Under the pieces are notes generated by a model. The model did not search any database and had not been told where the DNA came from. It was given only the letters and a program-made list of their open reading frames with translations. Both the position numbers and the translations under genes were made by a program. From JANOBJ01 sp031411575 (lineage in GTDB: Bacteria > Pseudomonadota > Gammaproteobacteria > Burkholderiales > Burkholderiaceae_C): DNA of 38,671 nt. How positions within the stretch are numbered: the first letter of the stretch is position 1; the number at the start of each line of letters is the position of its first letter. The stretch is from NCBI GenBank assembly GCA_031411575.1, contig JANOBJ010000127.1, positions 1 through 38,671 of the forward strand. Reading direction: 5' to 3'. Shown here piece after piece: positions 24,674 to 32,531 of this stretch.

Positions 24674-24818
24674 GGTGGCATCTCCTTCAGGCAACGCCGC
24701 GCCGATGGCGCGACACCACTCCAATGTATGCCTGTGGGCTGCTGTGGCCGCCAGAGACACTGGTGTCCGCAGGGCTTATCCGTGCTGTCCGGGGTGGCCG
24801 CGGTGAGAACGGCAGGCA

Positions 24819-24842
24819 GCCCGACGCCCGACGCCCGACGCC
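24819..24842. repeat. Short tandem repeat (GCCCGAC) x3
   Basis: Three exact 7-bp units, plus three further bases (GCC), lie 56 bp upstream of the SDR start. No other element is seen in this 224-bp gap. Confidence 0.6.
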
Positions 24843-24897
24843 ATCAATGATGTAATGGCTGCGGCCAGATTCACCCCGTTTGTATGGATGCATTCCC

Positions 24898-25698
24898 ATG
24901 GACCTTCACCTCACCCAACAGCACGTCCTCATCACCGGCGGCAGCAAGGGCATCGGTCTGGCGTGCGCGCAGGTGTTCCTGGAGGAGGGCGCCCGGATCT
25001 CGCTGGTTTCGCGCAACGCCGACAACCTGACGATGGGTCGTGAAGCCCTGCTGGCCGCGCAACCCGGCGCCGCAGACCGCGTCGCCACCTTCGCCGCTGA
25101 CCTGACCGATGCGGCCGCCGCCCAGGCAGCGCTGGACCAGGCCGAACACGCCTTCGGGCCGGTGGACGTGCTCGTCAATTCCGCCGGCGCCGCCAAGCGC
25201 ACGCCGCCCGATGAACTCACCCCGCAGGCCTGGCACGACGCGATGCAGGCCAAGTATTTCAGCTACATCCACATGATCGACCCGGTGGTCAAGCGCATGG
25301 GCGTGCGCGGGCGGGGCGTCATCGTCAACATCGTGGGCGCGGGCGGCAAGGTGCCCAGCGCCATCCACCTGCCTGGCGGCGCTGCCAACGCGGCCTTGAT
25401 GCTGGTCAGCGCGGGTCTGGCGTCGGCCTACGGCGCCAAAGGCGTGCGCGTGAACGCCGTCAACCCCGGCCTCACGCTGACCGACCGCCTGAAGTCCGGG
25501 CTGGAAGCCGATGCCCGCCTGCAGCAGATCACCCCCGACGAAGCCCTGAGCCGCGCCAACGCCCGCCAGCCGCTGGGTCGGTTGGCCGAGCCGCACGAGA
25601 TCGCCGATGCGGTGGTGTTTCTCGCGTCTTCACGCGCCAGCTACATCACCGGCGCCGTGCTGTCGATGGACGGCGCCGTCAACCCGATGGTGGTGTAG
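24898..25698 (+). CDS. SDR-fold protein lacking the catalytic triad
   Basis: A 266-residue Rossmann-fold protein. Cofactor motifs are present: TGGSKGIG (13-20) and NSAG (94-97), with the later NPGLTLTDRL and the terminal GAVLSMDGAVNPMVV also typical. Yet the residues aligned with the catalytic Ser, Tyr and Lys (about 147, 160, 164) are Gly, Gly and Asn in NIVGAGGKVPSAIHLPGGAANAAL. It is therefore unlikely to be a normal dehydrogenase; it may bind nucleotide as a regulator or use another chemistry. The ATG at 24898 was chosen over an in-frame ATG at 24880. dusA starts 46 bp after its stop. Confidence 0.85.
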   Translation: MDLHLTQQHVLITGGSKGIGLACAQVFLEEGARISLVSRNADNLTMGREALLAAQPGAADRVATFAADLTDAAAAQAALDQAEHAFGPVDVLVNSAGAAKRTPPDELTPQAWHDAMQAKYFSYIHMIDPVVKRMGVRGRGVIVNIVGAGGKVPSAIHLPGGAANAALMLVSAGLASAYGAKGVRVNAVNPGLTLTDRLKSGLEADARLQQITPDEALSRANARQPLGRLAEPHEIADAVVFLASSRASYITGAVLSMDGAVNPMVV

Positions 25699-25744
25699 TG
25701 CGTCGGTCCGCGCCCGCGCCTGCACCCGCTGGGATAATCGGCTG

Positions 25745-26767
25745 ATGCCAGCCCCCATCTCCAGCGCGACCCCGCAGCCCGTGCCCGCCAGCCCGTGGCG
25801 CCTGTCCGTCGCGCCCATGATGGACTGGACGGATCGGCACTGCCGTGCCTTTCACCGCCTGCTGTCGCGCCACGCGCTGCTCTACACCGAGATGGTGACC
25901 ACCGGCGCGCTGCTGCACGGCGACGTGCCGCGTCACCTGCGCTTCAGCGCGGAAGAGCACCCGGTGGCGCTGCAGCTGGGCGGCAGCGAGCCGTCCGAAC
26001 TGGCGCGCTGCGCCCAGCTGGGTGAGCAGTGGGGCTACGACGAAATCAACCTCAACTGCGGCTGCCCGAGCGAGCGGGTGCAGCGCGGCTCTTTCGGCGC
26101 CTGCCTGATGGCCGAGCCGCAACTGGTGGCCGACTGCGTAAGGGCGATGGTCGATGCGGTCAGCGTGCCGGTGACCGTGAAGCACCGTATCGGCATCGAC
26201 AAGGCCGAGAGCTACGCCTTTGTGCGCGATTTCGTGGGCACCGTCAGCGAGGCCGGTTGCAACGTCTTCATCGTGCACGCGCGCAACGCCTGGCTCAAGG
26301 GCCTGAGCCCCAAGGAAAACCGCGAAGTCCCGCCGCTGCGCTACGAGCTGGTGCACCGCCTGAAGGCCGAGTTTCCGCACCTCACGCTGGTGATCAACGG
26401 CGGCATCACCACAGGCGAGCAGGTGGAGCAGCAGTTGCAGCAGCTGGACGGCGTGATGATCGGCCGTGAGGCTTACCACAACCCCTGGTTCATGGCCTCG
26501 TGGGACGAAGCCTTCTTTGGCGAGCCCGCCAGCGAGCAGTCGCGCGAAGCCATCGAGGCCCGGATGTGCGACTACATGGCCCGCGAGGCCGCCGCCCACG
26601 GCACGCCCTGGAGCGCGATCGCCCGCCACATGCTGGGCCTGCGCAACGGACTGCCCGGCGCGCGCCGCTGGCGCCAGGTCTGGAGCGACCACAAGCTCAA
26701 AGGTCTTCACCCGCGCGACGTGATGGTGCTGGCGCACGAGCGCGTCGAGACGGCCTGCGCCGCCTGA
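25745..26767 (+). CDS. dusA: tRNA-dihydrouridine synthase A
   Basis: A 340-residue FMN enzyme reducing uridine in the tRNA D-loop. The TIM-barrel opening RLSVAPMMDWTDRHCRAFHR is followed by EMVTTGALLHGD, the active-site cysteine in INLNCGCPSERV, KHRIGID, IVHARNAWLKGLSPKENRE, and the FMN phosphate loop INGGITT...GVMIGREAY. These fit DusA rather than DusB or DusC. The ATG at 25745 is preferred; the frame is open further upstream through the SDR gene. The next gene starts 3 bp after the stop. Confidence 0.95.
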   Translation: MPAPISSATPQPVPASPWRLSVAPMMDWTDRHCRAFHRLLSRHALLYTEMVTTGALLHGDVPRHLRFSAEEHPVALQLGGSEPSELARCAQLGEQWGYDEINLNCGCPSERVQRGSFGACLMAEPQLVADCVRAMVDAVSVPVTVKHRIGIDKAESYAFVRDFVGTVSEAGCNVFIVHARNAWLKGLSPKENREVPPLRYELVHRLKAEFPHLTLVINGGITTGEQVEQQLQQLDGVMIGREAYHNPWFMASWDEAFFGEPASEQSREAIEARMCDYMAREAAAHGTPWSAIARHMLGLRNGLPGARRWRQVWSDHKLKGLHPRDVMVLAHERVETACAA

Positions 26768-26770
26768 CCG

Positions 26771-27715
26771 ATGCCCGACGCGCGCCCGCCGGTTCCTGAA
26801 CTGCCGCTGGCGCTGCCGGCCGAGCGGTTTGCGTTGCAGACGCCGGCCGGGTGCGTCAGTGTGTACCGCGCCGCGCCTGAAACCGGCGCAGAGCCGGTTG
26901 ACCCGGCTGCCGCTTCGCCCACCGATCTGCCGCCCCTGCTGCTGGTCCACAGCGTCAACGCCGCTGCATCCGCCGCCGAGGTGGCGCCGCTGTTCGCGCA
27001 CTACCGCCGCACGCGCGCGGTGTATGCGCTGGATCTGCCGGGTTATGGCTTTTCAGACCGCAGTGACCGCGCCTACACCCCGCGCCTGATGACCGATGCG
27101 CTGCTGGCCGTGCTGGCGCACATCCGCAGCCAGCACGGGGGTGCGGGCGTGGATGTGCTGGGTGTATCGCTCTCCAGCGAATTCGTAGCACGCGCGCAGC
27201 GCGAGGCGCCCGATGCGGTGCGGCGCATTGCGCTGGTCAGTCCCACGGGGTTCAGCGGGGCCAGGCGCCGCTACGGCCCGCCCGGCTCGACCCGCGGCGT
27301 GCCGTGGCTGCACCGGTGGCTGACGCGTCCGGCCTGGAGCGGCGGCCTGTTCAACACCCTCACGCGGCCGGGCGTGGTGCGCTACTTTTTGCAGCGCACG
27401 TGGGGCGGCAAACAGATCGACGAGGACCTTTGGCGCTACTGCGTGCTGACGGCACGCCAGCCCGGTGCCCAGCACGCGCCGCTGTACTTTTTGTCGGCCC
27501 ACCTGTTCAGCGCCGACATCAACACGCTGTACGAAGCGCTCGATTGCCCGGTCTGGGTGTCGATGGCCACGCGCGGCGACTTTACCGACTACCGGGGCCG
27601 CCGCACGGTGCAGGGTCGCGCCAACTGGCAGTTTCACCGGCTGGAGGCCGGCGCGCTGCCGTACTTCGAGTCGCCTACTGCCTTCACCGCCGCGCTCGAC
27701 CCGTTTTGGCTTTGA
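26771..27715 (+). CDS. Alpha/beta hydrolase-fold protein with atypical C-terminus
   Basis: A 314-residue protein of the alpha/beta hydrolase fold. The lid/oxyanion side shows LLLVHSVNAAASAAE and ALDLPGYGFSDRS; the nucleophile elbow GVSLSSEF places S133. Where family members carry the catalytic histidine (G-H-x-P-x-x-E-x-P), this protein reads GALPYFESP, so the histidine is replaced by alanine. It may be inactive as a hydrolase or use a different histidine such as that in WQFHRLE. The start is 3 bp after dusA, implying cotranscription. The stop codon lies in the left end of repeat A6. Confidence 0.82.
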   Translation: MPDARPPVPELPLALPAERFALQTPAGCVSVYRAAPETGAEPVDPAAASPTDLPPLLLVHSVNAAASAAEVAPLFAHYRRTRAVYALDLPGYGFSDRSDRAYTPRLMTDALLAVLAHIRSQHGGAGVDVLGVSLSSEFVARAQREAPDAVRRIALVSPTGFSGARRRYGPPGSTRGVPWLHRWLTRPAWSGGLFNTLTRPGVVRYFLQRTWGGKQIDEDLWRYCVLTARQPGAQHAPLYFLSAHLFSADINTLYEALDCPVWVSMATRGDFTDYRGRRTVQGRANWQFHRLEAGALPYFESPTAFTAALDPFWL

Positions 27716-27792
27716 ATGCCATTTTTCAGGTCAAAAGTGCCTGTGGTGCTCATCGGCTGGTCATAGCTAGCTATTAAAATAATAGCATTCAA
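27712..27792 (+). repeat. Family A repeat, copy A6, with 8-bp terminal inverted repeats
   Basis: The core GTCATAGCTAGCTATTAAAA continues to TAATAGC, giving a 7-bp stem hairpin with AAA loop. The unit is bounded by TTGAATGC (27712-27719) and GCATTCAA (27785-27792), a perfect inverted pair. It lies between convergent genes and contains the hydrolase stop codon. Confidence 0.85.
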
Positions 27793-27834
27793 GGTGGCGC
27801 CCAGCGCCCCGCACCAACCAATTGTTGCTGGCCC

Positions 27835-28440
27835 TCAGGCGCTCCGCTGCAGACCGACCCACAGGATTTCGCGCGCCAGCTGCTTGGGCTGACCCAGCGC
27901 CGGGCAGGCCATCCAGCGGCCCAGGGCGTCATTGCCGATGCGCACCATGCCGATGTGCTGGTTGCGGTCACGGTCGATATCGGGGTCGCGGTCGACAAAC
28001 CCGAGCGAGCGGCGCAAGCGTTCGGTGCCGGCGGGCTCGCCGGTCAGGAAGGTCCAGCCCGGCCCGGCGTCAAACGTGGCGGCATAGTGCGCCAGGATTT
28101 CCGGCGTGTCCTGGCGCGGCTCCAGCGAAATCGAATACAGGAACACGTCGCGCCCCATGCGCGCGCCCAGCATGCGCTGCACCTGCGCCAGATTGCCGCT
28201 GGTGCCGGGGCAGATGTCGCCGCACTGCGCGTACATGAAGTTGATGACCACGATACGGTCGCCGCGCACCAGGTCGTCGTAGAAGCGCACGCGTTGCCCG
28301 CGGTGCGTCGTCAGCACCACGTTGGGCGGTAGTGGTCGCCCGGCCATCGGGGCGGGCCGTGCGCCGCCCGATTGCGCCGCCAGCAGCGCCAGCGGCGCCA
28401 GGGCCGAGCCCGCGATCAGGTTCCTGCGTTGGATGTCCAT
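27835..28440 (-). CDS. Sco1/SenC-like copper-binding thioredoxin-fold protein
   Basis: A 201-residue exported protein. The Sco copper site is complete: C73-x3-C77-P (CGDICP) after INFMYAQ, and H162 in RDRNQHIGMV. The N-terminus MDIQRRNLIAGSALAPLALLAA resembles a Tat signal, unusual for Sco proteins, which are mostly membrane-anchored. It is 31 bp downstream of the multicopper oxidase gene in the same orientation and probably delivers copper to it or keeps its cysteine reduced, rather than serving cytochrome oxidase. That partnership is inference from position. Confidence 0.88.
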   Translation of the reverse strand: MDIQRRNLIAGSALAPLALLAAQSGGARPAPMAGRPLPPNVVLTTHRGQRVRFYDDLVRGDRIVVINFMYAQCGDICPGTSGNLAQVQRMLGARMGRDVFLYSISLEPRQDTPEILAHYAATFDAGPGWTFLTGEPAGTERLRRSLGFVDRDPDIDRDRNQHIGMVRIGNDALGRWMACPALGQPKQLAREILWVGLQRSA

Positions 28441-28471
28441 CGTCTGCTCCCGTGGTTGGGCGTTGAGGGGG

Positions 28472-30439
28472 CTACGGCACGATGTCCCATCGGACCATCA
28501 TGGCGTGGTCTTCGTGCACGGTGTTGTGGCAGTGCATGACGTAGTGGCCCAGGTAATCCCGGAACTGTATGAAGATGACGGCGCGCTCGCCCGGGCCCAG
28601 CGACAGCGTGTCTTCGCGCCCGTGCTGGGCGCTGCTCGGGCCCGGCTTGAGGCCGTTGGCGCGGTAGAGCACGCGAAACTCCTCGAAGTGGATGTGGATC
28701 GGGTGCATCCAGCCGCCGCTGTCGTTGCGCAGCACCCAGATTTCCTTGGAGCCCCGCTTGATCTGCACGGTCGGGCGATCGCCGTTGTAGAGCTGGCCGT
28801 TGATGGCCCACTGGCCGTTCTTGCGGTCAAACTCCCACGAGCGCACGGCGCTGATCTCGGACATGCCCGGTATGCCCGGGTACGGCGGGTTCTTGCCGAT
28901 GGCCGCGAGGATGGTTGACTCGGGGCAAGTCTCCACCCCGGCCGGCAGCGTGGGCAGGGGGCGCAGCAGCCGGGGCACCACGCTCGGGTCGGCCACCACG
29001 CCGTCCTGCACATCAAAGCGCATCAGCGGCACGCCGCCATTGGACAGGGTCTTGAACTGCGGACCGTTGACCGTGTTGCGCAAAAAGCCCTCGGGCTTGG
29101 CGCCGTCGGATTGGCCGTACTCGTTGACCAGGTACAGGGTTTCGCCCGGCTTCACCTGCGAAAAATCCACCACCACGTCCGCCCGCTGCGACGGCGAGAG
29201 CAGACCCGGCCCGATGAAGGGAAACAGCGTGTTGCGCAGCAGGTTGCCGGCAAACGAGATCAGGCTCATGTGCTGGAAATGGGTGGCGCGGCGCACATCG
29301 CCCACGCTGTTGGTCGCCACCTTGAGCGACAGGCCGTACACCCGCGATGGGCCCGGGTTCAGCAGGCGAAAGCGGTACTTGCGCCGCTTGACCTTGAAGT
29401 ACGGCTGGATCTTGCCGTTCACCAGCATCTTGTTGCCCAGGATGCCGTCCAGGTTGAACTGGTCGAACACCACCGCGCCGCTGCTGTCGATCATCTTGTC
29501 GCCCAGCATCAGCGGCACGTCGAACTCTCCACTGGGCAGCCGCAGATTGACGCCGTCGTTCAGGTTTTCATCGCCCGCGTCGAGCTCGTCGAACATCAGG
29601 TAGAAACCCACCAGGCCGCGGTAGGTATTGGGCGCGGTGAAGTTGTGCCGGTGGTCGTGGTACCACAGGGTGCCCAGCGCTTCGGCCTGGTCGCCACCGG
29701 CTTCCTCGTTCACATAGTGGTGGTCCTTGAAGCGGCCGGTGTCGTTGTGGGACGGATCCAGCTCGGCCAGCTTCGGAAAGTATTCGTCCGGGAAGCCATC
29801 GGATTCCCAGGGCGTGTGGTTGTTGTGCAGGTGGGTGCTGGTTTCGGGCATGCCATAGCCCTGGTGGCGGTTGTAGGGCGGCAGGTGGTTGCGGATGCGC
29901 AGCAGCAAGGTTTCGCCGCACCGGGTGTAGAAGGTCGGGCCGGGAACCAGCGCGCTGCCCGGCGCATCGCCGCTGCGCCGGAAACCCCAGTGCAGGTTGA
30001 GCGGCAGATCGCGGTGCAGCCGCACCTGGACTTCTTCCTCGACGATTTCGTAGTACTTTTGCGGCGGGTGCTCGTACCAGGCCTGGTGCGGATCACGCCG
30101 GGCCTCGCCGGCCACCGGCGCACGCCCGGGCGGCGGCACCAGCTGGCTCAGCGGAACCGGCACGGCGCGGTGCTGCTCGGCGTGCAGCATCGGCAGCGCG
30201 TCCACGAAGGGCGGGGTGGGGTAGCTGCCCTGCGCCATGCACGGGTCGCGTGAGTCCGAATTGATGTCGCCCTTGGCACGCGCGGGCAGGTGCAACGCTG
30301 CACTGGTAGCGGCACCCAGCCACATCAGTTTTTGTTGCAAGCCGCGTCGGGTCAGTCGGTGCTGCAGGGCCTTTCCCAGCAGGTCGCTGGACTGCCCGTA
30401 GGCCCCGGCAGGGGCCTGCACTTTGTTGCGCTGTGCCAT
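28472..30439 (-). CDS. Multicopper oxidase (CotA/bilirubin-oxidase-like), Tat-exported
   Basis: A 655-residue laccase-type oxidase. All four copper motifs are present: HLHNNH (H203, H205), WYHDH (H261, H263), HPIHIHFEEF near residue 600, and HCHNTVHEDHAMM (H636-C637-H638, H642, M647), the last giving a Met-ligated type 1 copper. A Tat-like signal with TRRGLQQKLMWLGAATSA follows an unusually long, about 30-residue, leader. The inserts SHNDTGRFKDHHYVNEEAGG between motifs resemble spore-coat CotA-type enzymes. The ATG at 30439 was chosen with AAGGGTGA upstream. It is the first gene of a pair with the Sco-like protein. The substrate may be Mn(II), Cu(I) or phenols; sequence does not decide. Confidence 0.93.
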   Translation of the reverse strand: MAQRNKVQAPAGAYGQSSDLLGKALQHRLTRRGLQQKLMWLGAATSAALHLPARAKGDINSDSRDPCMAQGSYPTPPFVDALPMLHAEQHRAVPVPLSQLVPPPGRAPVAGEARRDPHQAWYEHPPQKYYEIVEEEVQVRLHRDLPLNLHWGFRRSGDAPGSALVPGPTFYTRCGETLLLRIRNHLPPYNRHQGYGMPETSTHLHNNHTPWESDGFPDEYFPKLAELDPSHNDTGRFKDHHYVNEEAGGDQAEALGTLWYHDHRHNFTAPNTYRGLVGFYLMFDELDAGDENLNDGVNLRLPSGEFDVPLMLGDKMIDSSGAVVFDQFNLDGILGNKMLVNGKIQPYFKVKRRKYRFRLLNPGPSRVYGLSLKVATNSVGDVRRATHFQHMSLISFAGNLLRNTLFPFIGPGLLSPSQRADVVVDFSQVKPGETLYLVNEYGQSDGAKPEGFLRNTVNGPQFKTLSNGGVPLMRFDVQDGVVADPSVVPRLLRPLPTLPAGVETCPESTILAAIGKNPPYPGIPGMSEISAVRSWEFDRKNGQWAINGQLYNGDRPTVQIKRGSKEIWVLRNDSGGWMHPIHIHFEEFRVLYRANGLKPGPSSAQHGREDTLSLGPGERAVIFIQFRDYLGHYVMHCHNTVHEDHAMMVRWDIVP

Positions 30440-30556
30440 GGCGTCACCCTTTTCGTCCAATCCCGAACGACCATGCACAAGTTGGGGGGTATCGGGCGCA
30501 ACCGCCGCCCGGCCCCGTTTTATTTTGTACTCGCCTGTCAGTTAGCTCGCGTTGAC

Positions 30557-30584
30557 GTAACGCCGAGTAACCGTTACAAGTTAC
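30557..30584. promoter_or_regulatory. Cluster of GTAAC/GTTAC half-sites upstream of the oxidase
   Basis: Four half-sites, GTAAC at 30557 and 30567 and GTTAC at 30573 and 30580, make nested inverted repeats (for example AGTAAC-N8-GTTACT). They lie 118-145 bp before the multicopper oxidase start. They look like a repressor or activator site; the regulator is not identifiable. The rest of the 380-bp divergent gap holds repeat A7. Confidence 0.55.
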
Positions 30585-30667
30585 TCCGAAACGGCTGAAA
30601 GTCAAATACCCTGTTGAGCTCATGGATTTCTGGTCCGCGTGCCGGACGGGGATTGGCTCTGCAAGAT

Positions 30668-30740
30668 GGCTTTTGGATCAAATGTGCCTGTTGTCCGCAT
30701 CGCCTGGTCATAGTTTGCTATTAATTTAGTAGTTATTCAA
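30668..30740 (+). repeat. Family A repeat, copy A7
   Basis: TGTCCGCATCGCCTGGTCAT and AGTTTGCTATTAATTTAGTAG match the core and hairpin; the stem CTATT/AGTAG keeps pairing through a G-T wobble. It lies between the divergent oxidase and pirin genes. Confidence 0.85.
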
Positions 30741-30819
30741 GGCGCGCGCCCAACGCCCGCGCCACCTTGTCAAACCTGCCATTCACCCCAAAATAGGGGG
30801 CTTACAGGAGTTCAACCGC

Positions 30820-31695
30820 ATGAAGCAGCTTTCCTTCATCAAGCGCAGCAATGGCCGCCACTGGGTGGGCGACGGGTTTCCGGTGCGCAGCATCTTTTCG
30901 TACAACGACATCCATGAAGAGATGTCGCCGTTTTTGCTGATGGACTACGGCGGCCCTACCGAATTTGAGCCCACCACCGCGCAGCGCGGCGTGGGGCAGC
31001 ACCCGCACCGCGGCTTCGAGACGGTGACCATCGTGTACGACGGCGAGGTGTCGCACCGCGACTCTGCGGGCGGCGGCGGCACCATCGGCCCGGGCGGGGT
31101 GCAGTGGATGACGGCGGCCGCCGGCATCGTGCACGAGGAGTACCACGGCGCCGACTACGCGCGCCGCGGCGGTCCGTTCGAGATGATCCAGCTGTGGGTC
31201 AACCTGCCCGCCAAGGACAAGATGGCCCGGCCCGGCTACCAGGGCATCACCGACGCGCAGATCCCGAAGGTCGATCTGCCGGGCGGCGGCTTCGTGCGCG
31301 TGATCGCGGGCGACTACAACGGTGCAAAAGGCCCGGCCCGCACCTTCAGCCCCATGAACGTGTGGGACGTGCGCGTGAAGGCCGGTGAAGCCGTGAACTT
31401 CAACCTGCCCGCAGGCCACACCACCGCGCTGTTCGTGCTCAAGGGCGCGCTGCGGATCGGTGGGGAGGGCGGTCAGACGGTGAATGAAGCCGAACTCGCC
31501 GTGATGGAGCGCGACGGCAGCGAGCTGGCTGTCGAGGCCGTGCAGGACACCACGCTGCTGCTGCTCAACGGCCAGCCCACGAACGAGCCCATCGTCGGCT
31601 ACGGCCCCTTCGTGATGAACACCGAGGCCGAGATCCGCCAGGCGTTTGTGGATTTCCAGTCAGGGCGGATGGGGCGAATCGCGGCCACGGCCTGA
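30820..31695 (+). CDS. Pirin family protein
   Basis: A 291-residue bicupin protein. The metal ligands of the N-terminal cupin are all present: H61 and H63 in GQHPHRGFETVT, H105 and E107 in AGIVHEEYHG. The second cupin begins around residue 195 (VKAGEAVNFNLPAGHTTALFVLKG). Some pirins act as quercetin dioxygenases, others modulate enzymes or transcription; no choice can be made here. CAGGAG precedes the ATG. The following PNPOx-fold gene is in the same direction, 102 bp away. Confidence 0.93.
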   Translation: MKQLSFIKRSNGRHWVGDGFPVRSIFSYNDIHEEMSPFLLMDYGGPTEFEPTTAQRGVGQHPHRGFETVTIVYDGEVSHRDSAGGGGTIGPGGVQWMTAAAGIVHEEYHGADYARRGGPFEMIQLWVNLPAKDKMARPGYQGITDAQIPKVDLPGGGFVRVIAGDYNGAKGPARTFSPMNVWDVRVKAGEAVNFNLPAGHTTALFVLKGALRIGGEGGQTVNEAELAVMERDGSELAVEAVQDTTLLLLNGQPTNEPIVGYGPFVMNTEAEIRQAFVDFQSGRMGRIAATA

Positions 31696-31700
31696 GCCGA

Positions 31701-31745
31701 CGCCGTTCGGCCTGAGCTGGTCGACCGGCTTCGGGCTCGGGCGCG
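31701..31745. repeat. Family B repeat, degenerate copy B2
   Basis: CCGTTCGGCCTGAGCTGGTC followed by GACCGGCTTCGGGCTC resembles the palindrome in meaB (B3), with a weaker right arm. It occupies the gap between the pirin and PNPOx-fold genes. Confidence 0.6.
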
Positions 31746-31797
31746 CCGCGGACGGGGGGTCCCAAAAAAGCCTGCCGTTTCGCCGATACTGCGGCCC

Positions 31798-32412
31798 ATG
31801 CCCACCGCCCGCATCACCACGCGCGAGCAACTGCGCGCCCTGTACGCGCCGGCGCGCGAACGCTCCGTCAAAAAGCAGCTGAGCCACCTCGACCCGCATT
31901 GCCAGCGCTTCATCGCGCTGTCGCCCTTCGTCGTGCTGGCCAGCACGGGCGCCGGCGCAGCCATGGATGCGTCGCCGCGCGGCGGCGAGCCCGGTTTCGT
32001 GAAAGTGCAGGGCAGCCACACCCTGCTGCTGCCCGATTCCCCCGGTAACAACCGCTTGGACACGCTGGAAAACATCCTCGACACCGGCCGCATCGGCCTG
32101 CTGTTCTTGGTGCCCGGCGTCGACGAAACCCTGCGCGCCAACGGAAGCGCCGAACTCACCACCGACCCGGCCACACTGGCCCTGTTCGCCACCACCCGCC
32201 GCCCGCCCAAGCTGGTGATCCGCGTCACCGTGGCCGAGGCCTACCTGCACTGCGCCAAAGCCCTGATGCGCTCAGGCCTGTGGAACCCCGCCAACCACAT
32301 CGACCGTGCCGCGCTGCCCAGCATGGGCGAAATGATGAAAGACCAGATCGGCGGAGATGTGCCCGCCGAGACGCAGGCACAGATGCTGGCGCGGTACGCG
32401 CAGGATTTGTGA
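31798..32412 (+). CDS. Pyridoxamine 5'-phosphate oxidase-fold flavin protein
   Basis: A 204-residue protein of the split-barrel FMN-binding group (MSMEG_1061-like). Supporting stretches are HCQRFIALSPFVVLASTGAGAAMDASPRGGEPGFVKV, LLLPDSPGNNRLDTLENIL and IGLLFLVPGVDETLRANGSA. The C-terminal AYLHCAKALMRSGLWNP is also characteristic of this group. Members are often reductases of unknown substrate; vitamin B6 synthesis is not implied. The ATG at 31798 follows repeat B2 closely. Confidence 0.88.
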   Translation: MPTARITTREQLRALYAPARERSVKKQLSHLDPHCQRFIALSPFVVLASTGAGAAMDASPRGGEPGFVKVQGSHTLLLPDSPGNNRLDTLENILDTGRIGLLFLVPGVDETLRANGSAELTTDPATLALFATTRRPPKLVIRVTVAEAYLHCAKALMRSGLWNPANHIDRAALPSMGEMMKDQIGGDVPAETQAQMLARYAQDL

Positions 32413-32429
32413 GGGGTTGCGGGTCCGTT

Positions 32430-32513
32430 TCGATTTCAATTGTGGATTGAATCGGCTCCAAGTCCATGCGAAATGGACAAAGTTCGCTATCAACAAAATA
32501 GCACTCCAACAGG
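32430..32513 (+). repeat. Family A repeat, diverged copy A9
   Basis: Only the 3' part is clear: AAGTTCGCTATCAACAAAATAGCA keeps the GCTAT-N7-ATAGC hairpin, while the core GGTCAT is altered to GGACAA. It lies between convergent genes. Confidence 0.55.
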
Positions 32514-32531
32514 CGGCGGTATCCCGCAACC

